DNA from: Amaranthus tricolor
Taxonomy: Eukaryota; Streptophyta; Magnoliopsida; Caryophyllales; Amaranthaceae
Length of the DNA: 64,000 bases
NCBI RefSeq assembly: GCF_026212465.1
Contig: NC_080062.1
Coordinates: forward strand, 4,800,865 to 4,864,864
Direction of reading: 5' to 3'
The position numbers and the translations under genes are program-made. Of the stretch, positions 25,101-38,000 are shown one piece after another (within the stretch, counting starts at the first letter, position 1; each line of letters opens with the position of its first letter). Under the pieces are notes generated by a model. That model saw nothing but the letters and a program-made list of their open reading frames with translations, searched no databases and was not told where the DNA came from.

Positions 25101-28100
25101 ATTTAAATCATATGAAGGACTATATTTTTTCCTTGGTTCATATTTGAGCTCCAGGTATTATCCTTCTACTTGTGTGGCTCAATTTCTGAGTGTTGTATCA
25201 TGGCAATTGACACAATTCTTATTATCAATGCAGTGAGGATCCTGATATTCACTTTAAATACATCGAAGCAGCTGCTAAAACTGGACAGTTGAAAGAAGTG
25301 GAACGAGTTACTAGAGAGTCCAACTTTTATGATGCTGAAAAGACGAAAAATTTCTTGATGGAAGCCAAGCTTGTTGATGCACGTCCACTAATTAATGTGT
25401 GTGATCGTTTTGGTTTTGTTCCTGATCTCACACACTACCTATATGTAAACAACATGCTTCGATATATTGAAGGTTATGTTCAGAAGGTATGCCATCTAAT
25501 TAGTAGGGTTGCTCTCTGTTGGTGGATTTTTTCTTTTAGATGCTTGAACTTTGCTTATGCAGTATACAATTTTATCTGACGAGATCCCATCTTGATATGT
25601 TAGGTCAATCCGGGGAATGCACCACTAGTTGTTGGGCAGCTGCTTGATGATGAGTGTCCTGAAGATTTTATCAAGGGTCTGATACTCTCTGTTCGGTCTC
25701 TCCTCCCAGTTGAGCCGCTTGTGGAGGAATGTGAGAAGAGGTGCTGACATGGTGTTGTATAATCTTACCATTGGTTCACTGTTTTGTTGTTTGCTTTCTC
25801 ATTTTTTCTTGTATGCTTCAGGAATCGACTTCGTTTGCTCACCCAATTTCTTGAGCATCTTGTTGGTGAAGGAAGTCAAGATGTTCATGTGCACAATGCT
25901 CTGGGAAAAATTATCATTGAGAGTAACAACAATCCTGAACATTTCCTCACAACAAACCCATACTATGATTCACGTGTTGTGGGTAAGTATTGTGAGAAAC
26001 GTGACCCCACCCTTGCAGTTGTTGCTTATAGGCGTGGGCAATGTGATGATGAGCTTATCAATGTCACAAATAAGAATTCTTTGTTCAAGCTGCAAGCAAG
26101 GTTCGTGACAGGATTTTATCTTAACCTTCTCATGGTTGTGGTATAATATATTGAAGGTGCTTATTGGTCATTCTGATATTTCAGGTATGTTGTTGAAAGA
26201 ATGGATGGTGATCTTTGGGAGAAGGTCCTCAATCCCGAGAATGAGTATAGAAGGCAGATCATTGATCAAGTGGTGTCTACTGCTTTGCCTGAAAGCAAGA
26301 GTCCCGAACAAGTTTCTGCTGCGGTTAAGGCTTTTATGACAGCTGATCTTCCTCATGAGTTGATTGAGCTTCTTGAAAAGATTGTTCTTCAGAACTCGGC
26401 ATTCAGTGGAAATTCAAATCTGCAGAACCTCCTAATTTTGACAGCCATCAAGGCAGATTCATCCAGAGTTATGGATTACATCAACAGGCTGGATAACTTT
26501 GATGGACCTGCAGTTGGAGAAGTGGCTGTTGAGGCCCAGCTCTACGAAGAAGCATTTGCAATTTTCAAGAAATTCAATCTGAACGTGCAGGCTGTTAATG
26601 TGTTATTGGATAACATACAAAGCATTGACCGGGCTGTGGAGTTTGCATTCCGAGTTGAAGAGGATGCTGTTTGGAGCCAAGTTGCTAAAGCTCAGTTGAG
26701 GGCTGGGTTGGTCAGTGATGCAATAGAGTCATTTATACGTGCCGAGGATGCCACTCAATTTTTGGATGTGATTCGTGCTGCTGCAGATGCAGATGTTTAC
26801 CATGACTTGGTTAAGTATCTTCTTATGGTTAGGCAGCAAACCAAGGAGCCTAGGGTGGATGATGAACTCATTTATGCTTATGCTAAGATTGATAGGTTGA
26901 GTGACATTGAGGAGTTTATACTCATGCCAAATGTTGCCAACCTCCAACGTGTTGGTGATCGCTTGTTTGATGAAGCTTTATATGAAGCTGCAAAGATAAT
27001 TTATGCTTTTATATCCAATTGGGCAAAGTTAGCTGTCACCCTGGTGAGGCTAAAGCAATTCCAAAGTGCTGTTGATGCAGCAGGAAAAGCAAATAGCGCA
27101 AAGACTTGGAAAGAAGTTTGCTTTGCATGTGTTGATGCTGAAGAGTTCAGATTAGCTCAGATTTGTGGTCTTAACATTATTATACAGGTACTACTGCTAT
27201 ATTCCAAGCCAAATGTTACATTCAGGCTTTCAGCTGTTGTTCAAGTTAGTAAAGCTTATTAGGTTGTGATGAGGTAAATTAAAAAGTTACTCAAGTATAT
27301 CTACAGTGATGTTTTGATCGGAAATAACTCAAATTGTTGAATATGCATTGCTGCATTCCTGAAAAGTTTTTTTTATGAAGAAAAGGGCTCCATTTTTTGT
27401 TTTTATATAAGAATGTCATAAGCTTCAATAAGCTATGTCCATATGCCTTAAATTTGATATTAATCTATTGTAATGATTTGTATTTTCTTTTTCTTCACGG
27501 TACTAGGGAAATCATCTTATTTGTTTCAAAAAATTTTAGGTGGATGACATGGAGGAGGTCAGTCAGTATTACCAGAACAGGGGTTGTTTTAATGAGATAA
27601 TTTCATTAATGGAAAGCGGTCTGGGATTGGAACGTGTACACATGGGCATTTTTACCGAGCTGGGAGTACTTTATGCTAGATATCGCTCTGAGAAGCTTAT
27701 GGAGCACATCAAACTGTTCTCCACTCGTCTGAATATTCCCAAACTTATCCGAGCCTGTGATGAACAGCAGCACTGGAAAGAGCTTACGTTTCTGTACATC
27801 CAGTATGATGAATTTGATAATGCTGCTGTTACTGTAATGAATCACTCTCCCGAGGCTTGGGATCACATGCAGTTCAAGGATGTTGTGGTGAAAGTTGCCA
27901 ATGTTGAGCTATACTACAAAGCTGTACACTTCTACCTACAGGAGCATCCTGATCTTATTAATGACATGCTTAATGTGCTGGCTCTTCGCCTGGACCATAC
28001 ACGTGTTGTTGACATAATGAGAAAGGTTGGTTAGTTTTTCCTCTTTGCTTATAAATGAATTGCCTTTGATGCCTCAGAGTGTTTGGAATCCTATTTAATA

Positions 28101-30895
28101 TTGATCATGTTTTTTTTTTTTTTTTTTGGGTAGTTGTCAGGGTAATCTTTTCACTAAATGTGTATCTCTTGTTTCACAGGCGGGTAATATCCATCTTGTG
28201 AAGCCATACATGATTGCTGTCCAAAGCAACAATGTCTCTGCAGTGAATGAGGCACTGAATGAAATATATGTGGAGGAGGAAGACTATGATAGATTGCGAG
28301 AGTCAATTGATTTACATGATAACTTTGATCAGATAGGACTAGCACAAAAGGTGACCTGCTTCTAGTATTGACTTGACTTAGTAGTGCTGTGGCAGGTTTA
28401 TACTGTTGTTTCATAAGTCAGACACCGAGCACATTTTTCTCGCACTTACATTGCTATGTTTATGACAGATTGAGAAACATGAACTTCTTGAGATGAGACG
28501 AGTTGCTGCTTATATCTATAAGAAGGCAGGTCGATGGAAGCAGTCTATTGCACTTTCTAAAAAAGATAAACATTATAGGGATGCAATGGAAACATGCTCA
28601 CAATCTGGTGAACGTGAGCTGGCAGAAGAATTATTAATTTATTTCATTCAGGAGGTATGTTTGTTTGTCTTTTTTTTTTATCTTTGTAATTTTTTTTATT
28701 GAGGACTACTTGCTTGGCACAAACTGGCTTGCAAGATTCTTTATGGGGTTTTATTTTCTCACTATATTAAGGTTTGTTTTCCTTGGAGGGGAGATTGAGG
28801 GGCTAATGATGGAACAAATAGTTTTGTGGTTATATATTCATTATAGGTTATGTTCTAAGTGCAAGACAAGAATTTTTTTTTAAAGGCCAATTTGTTCGTC
28901 AATTATTACGGGTCGTTTGGTCATTGGTATTAAATGGTGGTAATGGGAATGGATTTAGTGCTAATTTTGTAAAATATGTTGTCATTTTTGTTTTGCTAAA
29001 GCTCTCATCTTCAAGCATTTGTTTTTTTTTGTTTTCACAGTTGTCCATTACCACCTAATACCACCTATCCAAGTAGTAGTGGATAAGAATGATTTTGGTG
29101 AATAAAAAAGTGATTAGAGTACGACAAGTATAATCATAAACCTTGTCAAATAGTTTTTCTAGAGAAATTACATTTAATTTACATTACTATTTTCACCATT
29201 TAATTAATACCAATAAGTAAACGGGCTGCTAGGGTAATATCATAGCATTTACTCTCTAATTGATCCATTTTTTTTCATTACCAAGTTTGCTATTAGCATC
29301 AACAGGTTGATACATCTGACCGTTATTGAAACCTACATTTTGTGGTATTAGTAATGGACTGCAGTTGTATTTTTGATTGGCCTCCTTGTTTCAGGTCATC
29401 TTTTGTTCACTGTTAAGTGTGTCTTTTCTGGGGTTAACTTCTATTGAGTTACTTTTGCAGGGGAAGAAAGAGTGCTTTGCTGCTTCCCTTTTCATTTGTT
29501 ATGATGTCATACGACCAGATGTTGCCCTTGAGCTCGCCTGGATGAACAATATGATTGACTTTGCCCTCCCATATTTGTTGCAGGTAATTGTTTTGGCTTT
29601 CCTAGTTTTCATTGTAGTCAGCTGTGCTGAGGTCATAAGTGCCACTGTTTAAGGCTTAATGAAATTGGGGGGGTATATTTAAATTGTTGTCTAAAAATTC
29701 TAATATATGATTCATTTTAAGTTTGCCCCATTTATATGTTTAATTATATATATTATCTAACAAATATAATGTTCCTTGTAAATTTTTGATAGATAACTAC
29801 TATCTTTGGAAAGATATAGTATGCAATTTTTTCAACAAAAATAGTTCTTGTTTTATTGCTAATATTTTTAAACAATTAGTTATTGCCAACTGATTGCTTG
29901 TTTTAGATTTTTCGAATATTTCATTGCAAGTTTTGGGACAGCATATGATTTCAAGTTTAAAGTTATTGTTTGAATTAAACCAAATTATTTAACAAAACAA
30001 AAGTATTCTGTTTGAATTTTAACCAAACTAAGTAACCAAACAACAATATTCTTTATCATTATTGATTTACAGCAAGTGTTTAGAATTTTGATAGTTCATT
30101 AAAGCTTTATTATTTACTCTATCATCTAAATAAAATCATTACGTACAGTTAACTTGTATACTCTGTTTGATGCAACTTACCTTCTAAAAATAAACTTCTT
30201 TCTCTATTTGATCAAGTGTTAACTTGGCGATTTTAGTTTAGAGGTTGAAAGAGTTTGAATATGTTAAAATAAACGCATAATAGGAGTAAGATATAAAAAG
30301 AATGTATGATTTACTTATTCGAAGTCATCAATAATGAGAAATTGCAAAAGTTATCATGCCATAGAAACATTAATTTGCTGCCATTCCTTGACTGTTTTCC
30401 TGCAGTTTATTCGTGAGTACACGGGCAAGGTTGATGAACTCATTAAGGACAAAATTGAGGCTCAAAAAGAAACAAAAGCAAAAGAACAAGAAGAAAAAGA
30501 TGTTATTGCTCAACAGGTAGCTTCATATGATCTTTCGTTCACTACTTTCTTGTACCCTATGAAGTATCACAAATTCATCCATGAGACAATAGATGGGTAA
30601 ATAGTCCAATAAGGCAATAATAAAAATTATTAGCATATGATCTTCTTGTTTTTGATGTTGTCTCATCGAGAGACGCTCTCTCATAGAAGTAGCTCATAAA
30701 GTATTTATAAACTAATATGTTCGTTTCGTGCAGAATATGTACGCTCAGTTGCTGCCTCTTGCTTTGCCTGCTCCTCCAATGCCTGGTTCAATGCCTCCAC
30801 CACCAATGGGAGGTTATGGACCACCGCCTCCCATGGGAGGTTTAGGCATGCCTCCTATGCCACCCTTTGGAATGCCACCAATGGGAGGTTACTAA
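13706..30895 (+). CDS. CHC: Clathrin heavy chain
   Basis: Thirty exons encode 1705 aa, the length I recall for Arabidopsis CHC1. Exons: 13706-13750, 14027-14231, 15768-15856, 15982-16060, 16173-16300, 17354-17452, 17532-17640, 17971-18050, 18163-18390, 18485-18550, 19877-19993, 21173-21370, 21466-21582, 21725-21784, 21924-22010, 22275-22358, 22450-22584, 22677-22739, 22816-22920, 25042-25154, 25234-25486, 25604-25740, 25822-26100, 26185-27187, 27540-28025, 28180-28350, 28469-28654, 29461-29583, 30406-30516, 30734-30895. All introns are GT-AG and the phases join. The protein is the leg of the clathrin triskelion, coating vesicles at plasma membrane and trans-Golgi. An N-terminal beta-propeller (about 1-330) starting [14 protein letters not shown] is followed by heavy-chain helical repeats, the light-chain-binding and trimerisation region, and a Met/Pro/Gly-rich tail ending MGGY. 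I see no frameshift or premature stop. Confidence 0.97.
22047..22128. repeat. (TA)n microsatellite, about 40 units, in clathrin intron 15
   Basis: An uninterrupted TA run begins about 37 bp after the exon 15 splice donor at 22011. Length variation here would not change the protein. Confidence 0.95.
23324..24533. mobile_element. hAT-like element in clathrin intron 19 (tentative)
   Basis: The left end TAGAGGTGGCCAATGGGAG and the right end read inward (CAGAGATGGCCATAAGAGG) are related. Both have hAT-like subterminal GGGTC/GACCCG phrases (23338-23470 and 24480-24510). No clear 8 bp duplication remains. The element lies inside the 2.1 kb intron 22921-25041 and contains a second element. Confidence 0.5.
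23614..24039. mobile_element. Long-TIR MITE nested in clathrin intron 19
   Basis: Arms of about 130 bp are inverted copies. The left has AAATTACCTAATAATCC, catgattttcctacaat and gaataatcccaac; the right, read backwards, has AAATTACCTAGAATAATCC, catgatttttctacaat and gaataatcccaac in the same order. The centre is A/T homopolymer-rich. Such arms suggest a Mutator-like or foldback MITE. A target duplication was not found. Confidence 0.75.
28909..29231. mobile_element. MITE in clathrin intron 27
   Basis: Ends GGGTCGTTTGGTCATTGGTA and, read inward from the right, AGCAGCCCGTTTACTTATTG share the CGTTT(G/A)...ATTGGTATTAA layout of hAT-like plant MITEs. A similar right-hand phrase (ccaattatcaaatgggttgt) occurs near 5610 in PP2C intron 2, so a second copy may be there. 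Confidence 0.5.
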
Positions 30896-32006
30896 TTTCC
30901 ACACCCCTTCAAACTTCTAACCCGTCTTGCTTCACCTCAAATTGTTGCGCTGGTGCTTGAGAATTTCTTGTCTGCTATACTAAGTTCAACAATGAAAGGG
31001 TGATTAAAGAATAATGTTTTAATCTTTAAATTCTTTTACGTGATTATATTAGTTGTACATTTTTGTATTATCATATTCATTCTTTTGACAATGAGATTAT
31101 TATTTTTGATTGCTATTCTTTGTACCTTGTAAGCAAGCCGAAGATTCTTTGGAATTGCTAATTGATTTTGGACGGCTATTCACAATGTTAATCTTAATTT
31201 TAAATTTAATTGATTTCGTTTATAGACGAAGTTCTTTGAATTTCTTAGTATTTTACCTATAGTATAATATATTTTATAACTTTTAAACAATAGTGCAAAT
31301 GTACATTATGGTTACCAAGTTTAAATTAGTATTTAAAAACAAAAATAACATGTTATGGCTGAATGCAAAAATACTCTAAGATGAAGTATATGTAGTCAAT
31401 ATTTATGTATTTTTGAAGTTCCAATTGTAAGAAATAAAAACATTAGTGAGATTTAGAGATATAAAGTAGGTTTGAGGGAGTGAATCTTTATTTTTGTTCG
31501 TTTTATTTAATTTGTTATATTCTTATTTATATAAGTAGTACCTATAGGTTTATATATTTTTCGAACTCAATTGTAATGCAAGCATGCATATTTATAGTAC
31601 AATTCATGTAAATTATTCCTATATTATTCATTCACTAATTACCATTATTCATAAAGATAAATTTCCTCACTCCTAGGCATTCATCCATTACTAACATTAC
31701 ATATAATTTTTTATTTTCATTAGCCCCACGAGTCGAATACTCGAAAATGGGTTGAATATAGATCAAAAAATTTGGACTCAAATCTAAAGGAACCATAGGG
31801 TCTGAAAAGGTCAAATCCAAGTCAATACACGGATTCAAGATCCATATCCATCCCCATTGTAAATCACGCGCAAATGAAAGAGACATGGCAAAGTGGCTAA
31901 GTCTATCAAGAAAATGAAAATTTATCTAAACTTTAGTTTAGTGCCACAAACGCCTACACCTTCTTGGGGGAGCTCTTATGGTTCAGCTTTGGCTTTCCAC
32001 CTTCCA
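30896..32006. other. Clathrin 3' region and intergenic spacer
   Basis: The first 150-200 bases after the stop are probably 3' UTR. The rest is AT-rich with no gene until the exon at 32007. A short 5' UTR of that gene probably begins around 31940. Confidence 0.5.
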
Positions 32007-35000
32007 ATGATGGCGGTTTCTCTCCACTCCGTCGTCTCTTTTAATTCTGTGGGTATTTTCGCTTTTAATTCCTTCTCTCTTTTCTTCTTTTACATGCTTG
32101 ATTTCCTTTTCGTATGCACCAAACCTCGAACGCTTGATCTGAGATTAAGAAAACTTTTAGCTACGTAGAGTTGGTTGCTTGATTTCTTGTTATTTACTAT
32201 TTTTTGTGTATTTTTTATACTAATTTTGTGTAAATTTTGTTTGTAGTTTTTTCTTTTTAATGGTTCTCAAGCTGAAGAAATTGAACAAAATTTGATGTTA
32301 TGGAACCATAGTTGCACTGGGATGATGTAGCATGTTTGAAAATTAGTTAGGGATTTGGGAAATAACATGAATATAATTAGCAAGGTATGAGAGGATTTTG
32401 GAATTCTTACGTTTTCTTACCCTAAATTATACTTCAGTATAGTATTGGTTATGTTGTGGTTTTATAAATCCAAAATAGATTGATTAGATAAAAAGAAAAA
32501 AAAAAGCTAAAAGGGGAAGTTGTGATTCATATACTAGACAGCTTAAGGCTGAGCTATAGTAGTCACAGCCATATTATAGACTATGTGCACTTGGTGAAAC
32601 GTAGCTATTACCTGTTAGCCGTATAAGTAGATGTAGCTGTGGGTAGCTACAGGTATCTACGGGCTACAGTGTACAACTGTAACTAATTAGATATTGAGAT
32701 GTCTAATAAGCTTTGTAAATTAAAACTGTTCGGTTGAAATGGCGTTTATAGTACTTGTTAGAGTATGATTTGTTTGAGAAAAAGTAGAGAAAATCTTAAA
32801 ACTAATCTTTTGATTTTGGAATGCTGCAGACAAAATACAGTGTAAAGTCTGTGTTTTTCTCTTGTATATTTTATAAGGTAATTACAATAGTATTTATACA
32901 CAAATTATTTAATTAGGTCCTAATTACACTAATAAAGTGAAGACTAATTACACTAATAAAGTGAAGATGCTTGATGTTCCAAACAGAAGAATTCAAATGG
33001 ACTTTCTAACACTCCCCCTCAAGTTGAATGGTAGCATCCCTAACATCCAACTTGCTCAATGCTTGATTAAATACTCGTGTGGAGACAGCTTTTGTTAAAA
33101 TATCGGCTAGTTGATCTTCTGACCGAACAAAGGGTAGGGTTACCACTTTTCCGTCAAGATGATCTTTAATGAAATGCCTGTCTATCTCTACATGTTTAGT
33201 TCGATCATGTTGCACTGGATTCTCAGATATTCGTATGGCTGCCATATTATCACAGTACAACTCACAACTTTTCTCGGGGTTATACCCAAGTTCCTTTAAG
33301 AGTTTTCTGAGCCAAAGAGCTTCAGTTATACCTTTTGCAATTCCCCTGAACTCTGCTTCAGCACTGGACATAGCTACTACCTTTTGCAGTTTGCTCTTCC
33401 AGGAGACTAAGTTCCCTCCCACAAAGGCAAAGTAACCAGAAGTAGATTTCCTACTATCACGGTCTGCTCCCCAATCTGCATCTGTGAAGGCATGTAGATC
33501 TAGGTGTCCATGATTTCTATACAAAACCCCTTTTCCAGCAGTTCCCTTTAGATATCGCAGAATTCGGTATACAGCATCAAGATGCTGTTTCTGAGGCTTA
33601 TGCATGAACCTACTAACCACTCCCACGGCATAGGCTAAATCTGGTCGAGTATGAGCCAAGTATATCAGTTTCCCAACAAGCTTCTGGTATTGAGTTTGGT
33701 TTGTCAACTCAGCATTCTCAAGGATCTGGAGTTTATGATTCATCACCATAGGAGTATCAGCAGGTCTGCAGTCAATCATACCTGTTTCTGTCAAAAGATC
33801 TAAGATGTATTTCCTCTGTGATATAAAAATTCCCATTCTTGATCTAAGCACTTCAATTCCCAAAAAATATTTCAGACTTCCGAGATTTTTCATTTCAAAT
33901 TCTTTGAACAACTTGCTTCTCAACCGTTCTATTTCTTTTTTGTCATCTCCTGTTATAATCATATCATCAACATATATAATAAGGCAGGTTACTCTCGTGC
34001 CTCTTCTCTTCAGAAACAGAGTATGATCTGCATTACTCTGTTTGTACCCAAATTTCTTCATTGCCATTGTGAACCTCCCGAACCATGCCCTTGGTGACTG
34101 TTTTAACCCATAAAGAGCCTTTTTTAGTCTGCACCCTTCACCTTTACTAAAACCACGTGAGAAACCTGGTGGAGCTTCCATATAAACCTCATCAGACAGA
34201 TCTCCATGAAGAAACGCGTTTTTTACATCAAACTGATACAAGGGCCAGTCTCTGTTTGCTGCAATCGAGAAAAGAACTCTAATGGTGTTGAAGTTTGCTA
34301 CTGGAGAGAAGGTCTCATCATAGTCTATCCCATGAGTCTGTGTATACCCTTTAGCTACTAGCCTCGCCTTATATCTCTCAATGCTGCCATCTGCTTTGTG
34401 CTTAATTGTAAAGACCCACTTACAGCCAACAGGTTTTTTTCCAGAGGGTAATATGCACTTTTCCCAAGTGTTGTTCCGGATTAGTGCATTTATTTCATCT
34501 TCCATGGTTGACCTCCAGTTTTCATTCCTCAATGCCTCTTCTGTTGTACCGGGAACACCTTCTGAGTAAAGAGCTGTAATGAAGGTTTTTGCTTGTATAG
34601 ACAAGTTACCTTCCCATGCTTTGTTCATAGGATATTTTGAACGTTGAGACTCAAACTCTGGATCATACCTCTTTGGGGGAATACCTCTTGTGCTCCTAGG
34701 TGGTAGTTCATATCTAGAACCCATTGAATGATCGGTGTGGGATTCTACATTTTCATTATCAGAAGGTATATCGGTAGAATCCACACTTTCCCTGTCAGCA
34801 GAATCTACATTTTCACTGTCAGCAGAATCTACATTTTCAGAATCTACATTTTCACTGTCAGCAGGTTCAGGTATCCAAGAATCATTAATATGGCCCGAGT
34901 CTAAAGCACGTACCTCAATGTTCTCCTGAACTGGAGACTCAGACACAGTAGAAACAGGCATAATATTGGTGAAGTCAGACTGTGTAATGTTATCAGTTGC

Positions 35001-38000
35001 CTTCGTGGTATCGCCTACTTGTTCTTTTGGGACGAGATCACTCAGTCTTGGGTAGACTAGCCAACTCAGATCTATACCCTCATTAGGTGTCTCCCCCTTA
35101 GATGGAAGGTGGCGGTAATAGAACTCTGTTTCAACAAAATCACAATCCATGGTAACATATAACCTTTTATTAACTGGGTTGAAACAGCGGTAACCTTTTT
35201 GAGTAATCCCATATCCCACAAAAACACACTTAACAGCCCGTGGTTCAAGTTTATTCCTTTCTCGTTTAGGCAAATGAACATACACAACACAACCAAAGAC
35301 CCGAGGTGGTAATGAATGAGTAGAAGGAATATTAGTATGAGTCTTTAGGGTATCTAACGGGGTAGAAAAATTTAGGCTCTTTGTAGGTAGGCGATTGGTA
35401 AGGTAAGTGGCTGTGGCGACGGCTTCAGGCCAAAAATAAGCGGGGACAGCAGATTCAATCATTATGGCCCGGGTTATTTCCAATAGAGTTCGGTTTTTTC
35501 TTTCTGCTACCCCGTTTTGTTGTGGGGTATCACGACATGTGGTTTGGTGGATAAGGCCATTTGTGTCATTAAAAAGATTCATGTCGACATTCTTATACTC
35601 AGTACCATTATCAGATCGAAGAATTCTGATTTGGGTTTGGAATTGTGTTTGTGCCATTTTATAGAAAGAGACAAATGTCTTATAGACATCAGATTTGTTT
35701 CTAAGGAAATACACCCAACTCATTCTAGTGCAATCATCAATAAATGTAACATAATATAAAAAACCATGATTATTGAACGCGGGAGCTGGTCCCCACACAT
35801 CTGAATGAATTAAAACAAAAGGTTTATCAGTTCTACTATCACTGTTTGGATAAACGTGTTTATGACTTTTAGCAAGGATACAAGCTTCACAATCAAAAGA
35901 AACATTGGAACTGGAAAGATTAGGGAAGAGTTTCTTAAGGTATCCTAAAGACGGATGACCTAATCGCTTATGCCACATCCAAAGCTGCTGTTCAACCGTC
36001 CCGCGAACAAGCATTGCTTTACCTTGGTGAGGCATCTGAGTAACATAATACAGTCCTCCCTCCTCAGTACCATGCCCAATAATCTCCCCTGTCTGAGCAT
36101 CCTGAACAGTACAACCAGAAGAATTTATGTTAACAATACAGTTTAATTCTTTTGTCAATTGGCTAACTGAAAGTAACTTATGGGATAATTTTGGTATGAA
36201 AAGGCAATTTGATAATTTGATGTTATCTGAAATTCTGATAACACCCAATCCCTCTGTTTTAACCATCTCTCCATTGGCTGTTTGTACATTATTTTTTCCT
36301 GGTGGGAAAATAGTTTCAAGGTCACTGGAATCAAATGTCATAGTGTCAGTTGCTCCACAATCAAAAATCCATCTGGGATTTTTATTCGGTTCACAAACTA
36401 GTCCTAATGTGTTTTTATTTTCATGATTCACGTTTTTTCCATTGGGCTTGAAACGAAATGGGCTAGGACTAGGGCCCTTAGGGTTACGTGTGGAATTAGG
36501 GCATGACAAAGGGCCATATAAATTTGATTCAAGGATACAAAACGACATACCTCCCTCCTTTGCTTTCTCTGCCATACCTGAAGCAGCAAGGGAGGTTCCA
36601 CAGCCTCCTCCCTCTCCTCCGTGTTCTCCACCTGTTGCTGGTGCCTCACTGGTACCCACGGCCACCACGCTCTTCTTTTCTCCTTTCCTTTTCCGATCTC
36701 CCCACCATTCCGGGTAGCCGATAATCTCGAAACACCCCTTCTTGGTGTGTCTCGCACCTCCACAATGGGTGCATCTGAGTCCTGATTTCTCATCATCTCG
36801 ACGGAAATTGGGTTTCTCCGTTCTTCCCCTTACAGTGAACCCACCACCAATTCCCGATGACTCGATTTGTGAGGGTTTTGGTGGTTCGGTTCTCATAATA
36901 CCTCGCCGGTTTATCTCTCTTCGTATTATTGCAAACGCCTCCTCTGGTGTTGGAAGAGGTTCACGATTGAGAATATCCCGTCGATCTTTATCAAGGGTTT
37001 CATCAACCCCTGCTAGGAATTGATACAATCGGTTTTGCTGGGTTATTTGATTGTAAATCGTTTTGTCTTCTGGACTGTTCATCGGATTTGGTGAACGTCT
37101 GTCAATCTCCTTCCAAACTCCGGTAAGTTTGCTATAGTATACTTCGATTGGATCTCTTCCTTGCTGGATTTTGTTTGCTTTGACCATAAGGTCGAAAATT
37201 TGGAGCCCATCTTTGGTCCCGCCGTATAAAATTTCGATCCCTTGCCACAAATCTCTCGAGGTAGGGTAATCCAAGAATTGATTTTGTAACTCTGGATCTA
37301 TATTTCCAATTATCCACGAGATTACCAAAGAATCTCGTTGTGACCATTTTGTGTACTCTGGATCCTCTAGGCTTGGCGGGGAGGCAGTGATGTGATTGAG
37401 TCTTCCCCTGCCGCCGAGTTCCAGTTGCATTAGCTTTGCCCACTTTGTGAAATTTGTGTGATTCAATTTTTCTGGGATTTGAATAGGTTGAAAATTCTGA
37501 GTTTCTGTGGTGGATTTTTTGGAGTTTAATTGTGCAAACAGTTGCATTAAATTTTCCATAGTGACCGGGTTTTGAATAACAGCTTTGTTATCGGTTTCCA
37601 TGGTAGATGATGAGCCTTATGGGTTGCCGGCGGTCAGTGATCGGAACTGGCTCTGATACCAAGACAAAATACAGTGTAAAGTCTGTGTTTTTCTCTTGTA
37701 TATTTTATAAGGTAATTACAATAGTATTTATACACAAATTATTTAATTAGGTCCTAATTACACTAATAAAGTGAAGACTAATTACACTAATAAAGTGAAG
37801 ATGCTTGATGTTCCAAACAGAAGAATTCAAATGGACTTTCTAACAGCTGCAAATTGTAATATTTTGAAAACCTACTTGCACCACTAAAACAGTAAACACA
37901 ACTTAAACTGCTACTTTACGGAATAATGACATTTTTTGGTAAAGTAAGTAGCATTTTAGCCTCATCAAACTAATAACAATTATTTAAACTGCCACGCCGA

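Larger units (their letters stand above)
32828..37845 (-). mobile_element. Intact, apparently young Ty1-Copia retrotransposon
   Basis: A 5,018 bp element is flanked by GCTGC on both sides (32823-32827 and 37846-37850). Its LTRs are 184 bp and identical by eye, with one open gag-pol frame of 1531 codons between them. A 13-base match to initiator Met-tRNA and a polypurine tract are present. It lies antisense to the host gene inside its intron. All hallmarks of an autonomous copy are present. On the element strand the LTRs read TGTTAG...TTGTCT, so they end CT rather than CA. I see no damage; activity itself is unproven. Confidence 0.95.

Noticed and set aside
34735..34929. Plus-strand Ser/Glu/Phe repeat frame
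   Set aside because: Antisense shadow of the acidic repeat in the Copia linker.
36442..36717. Plus-strand Pro-rich frames opposite Copia gag
   Set aside because: Lie entirely antisense to the intact gag frame and have no domain or promoter of their own.
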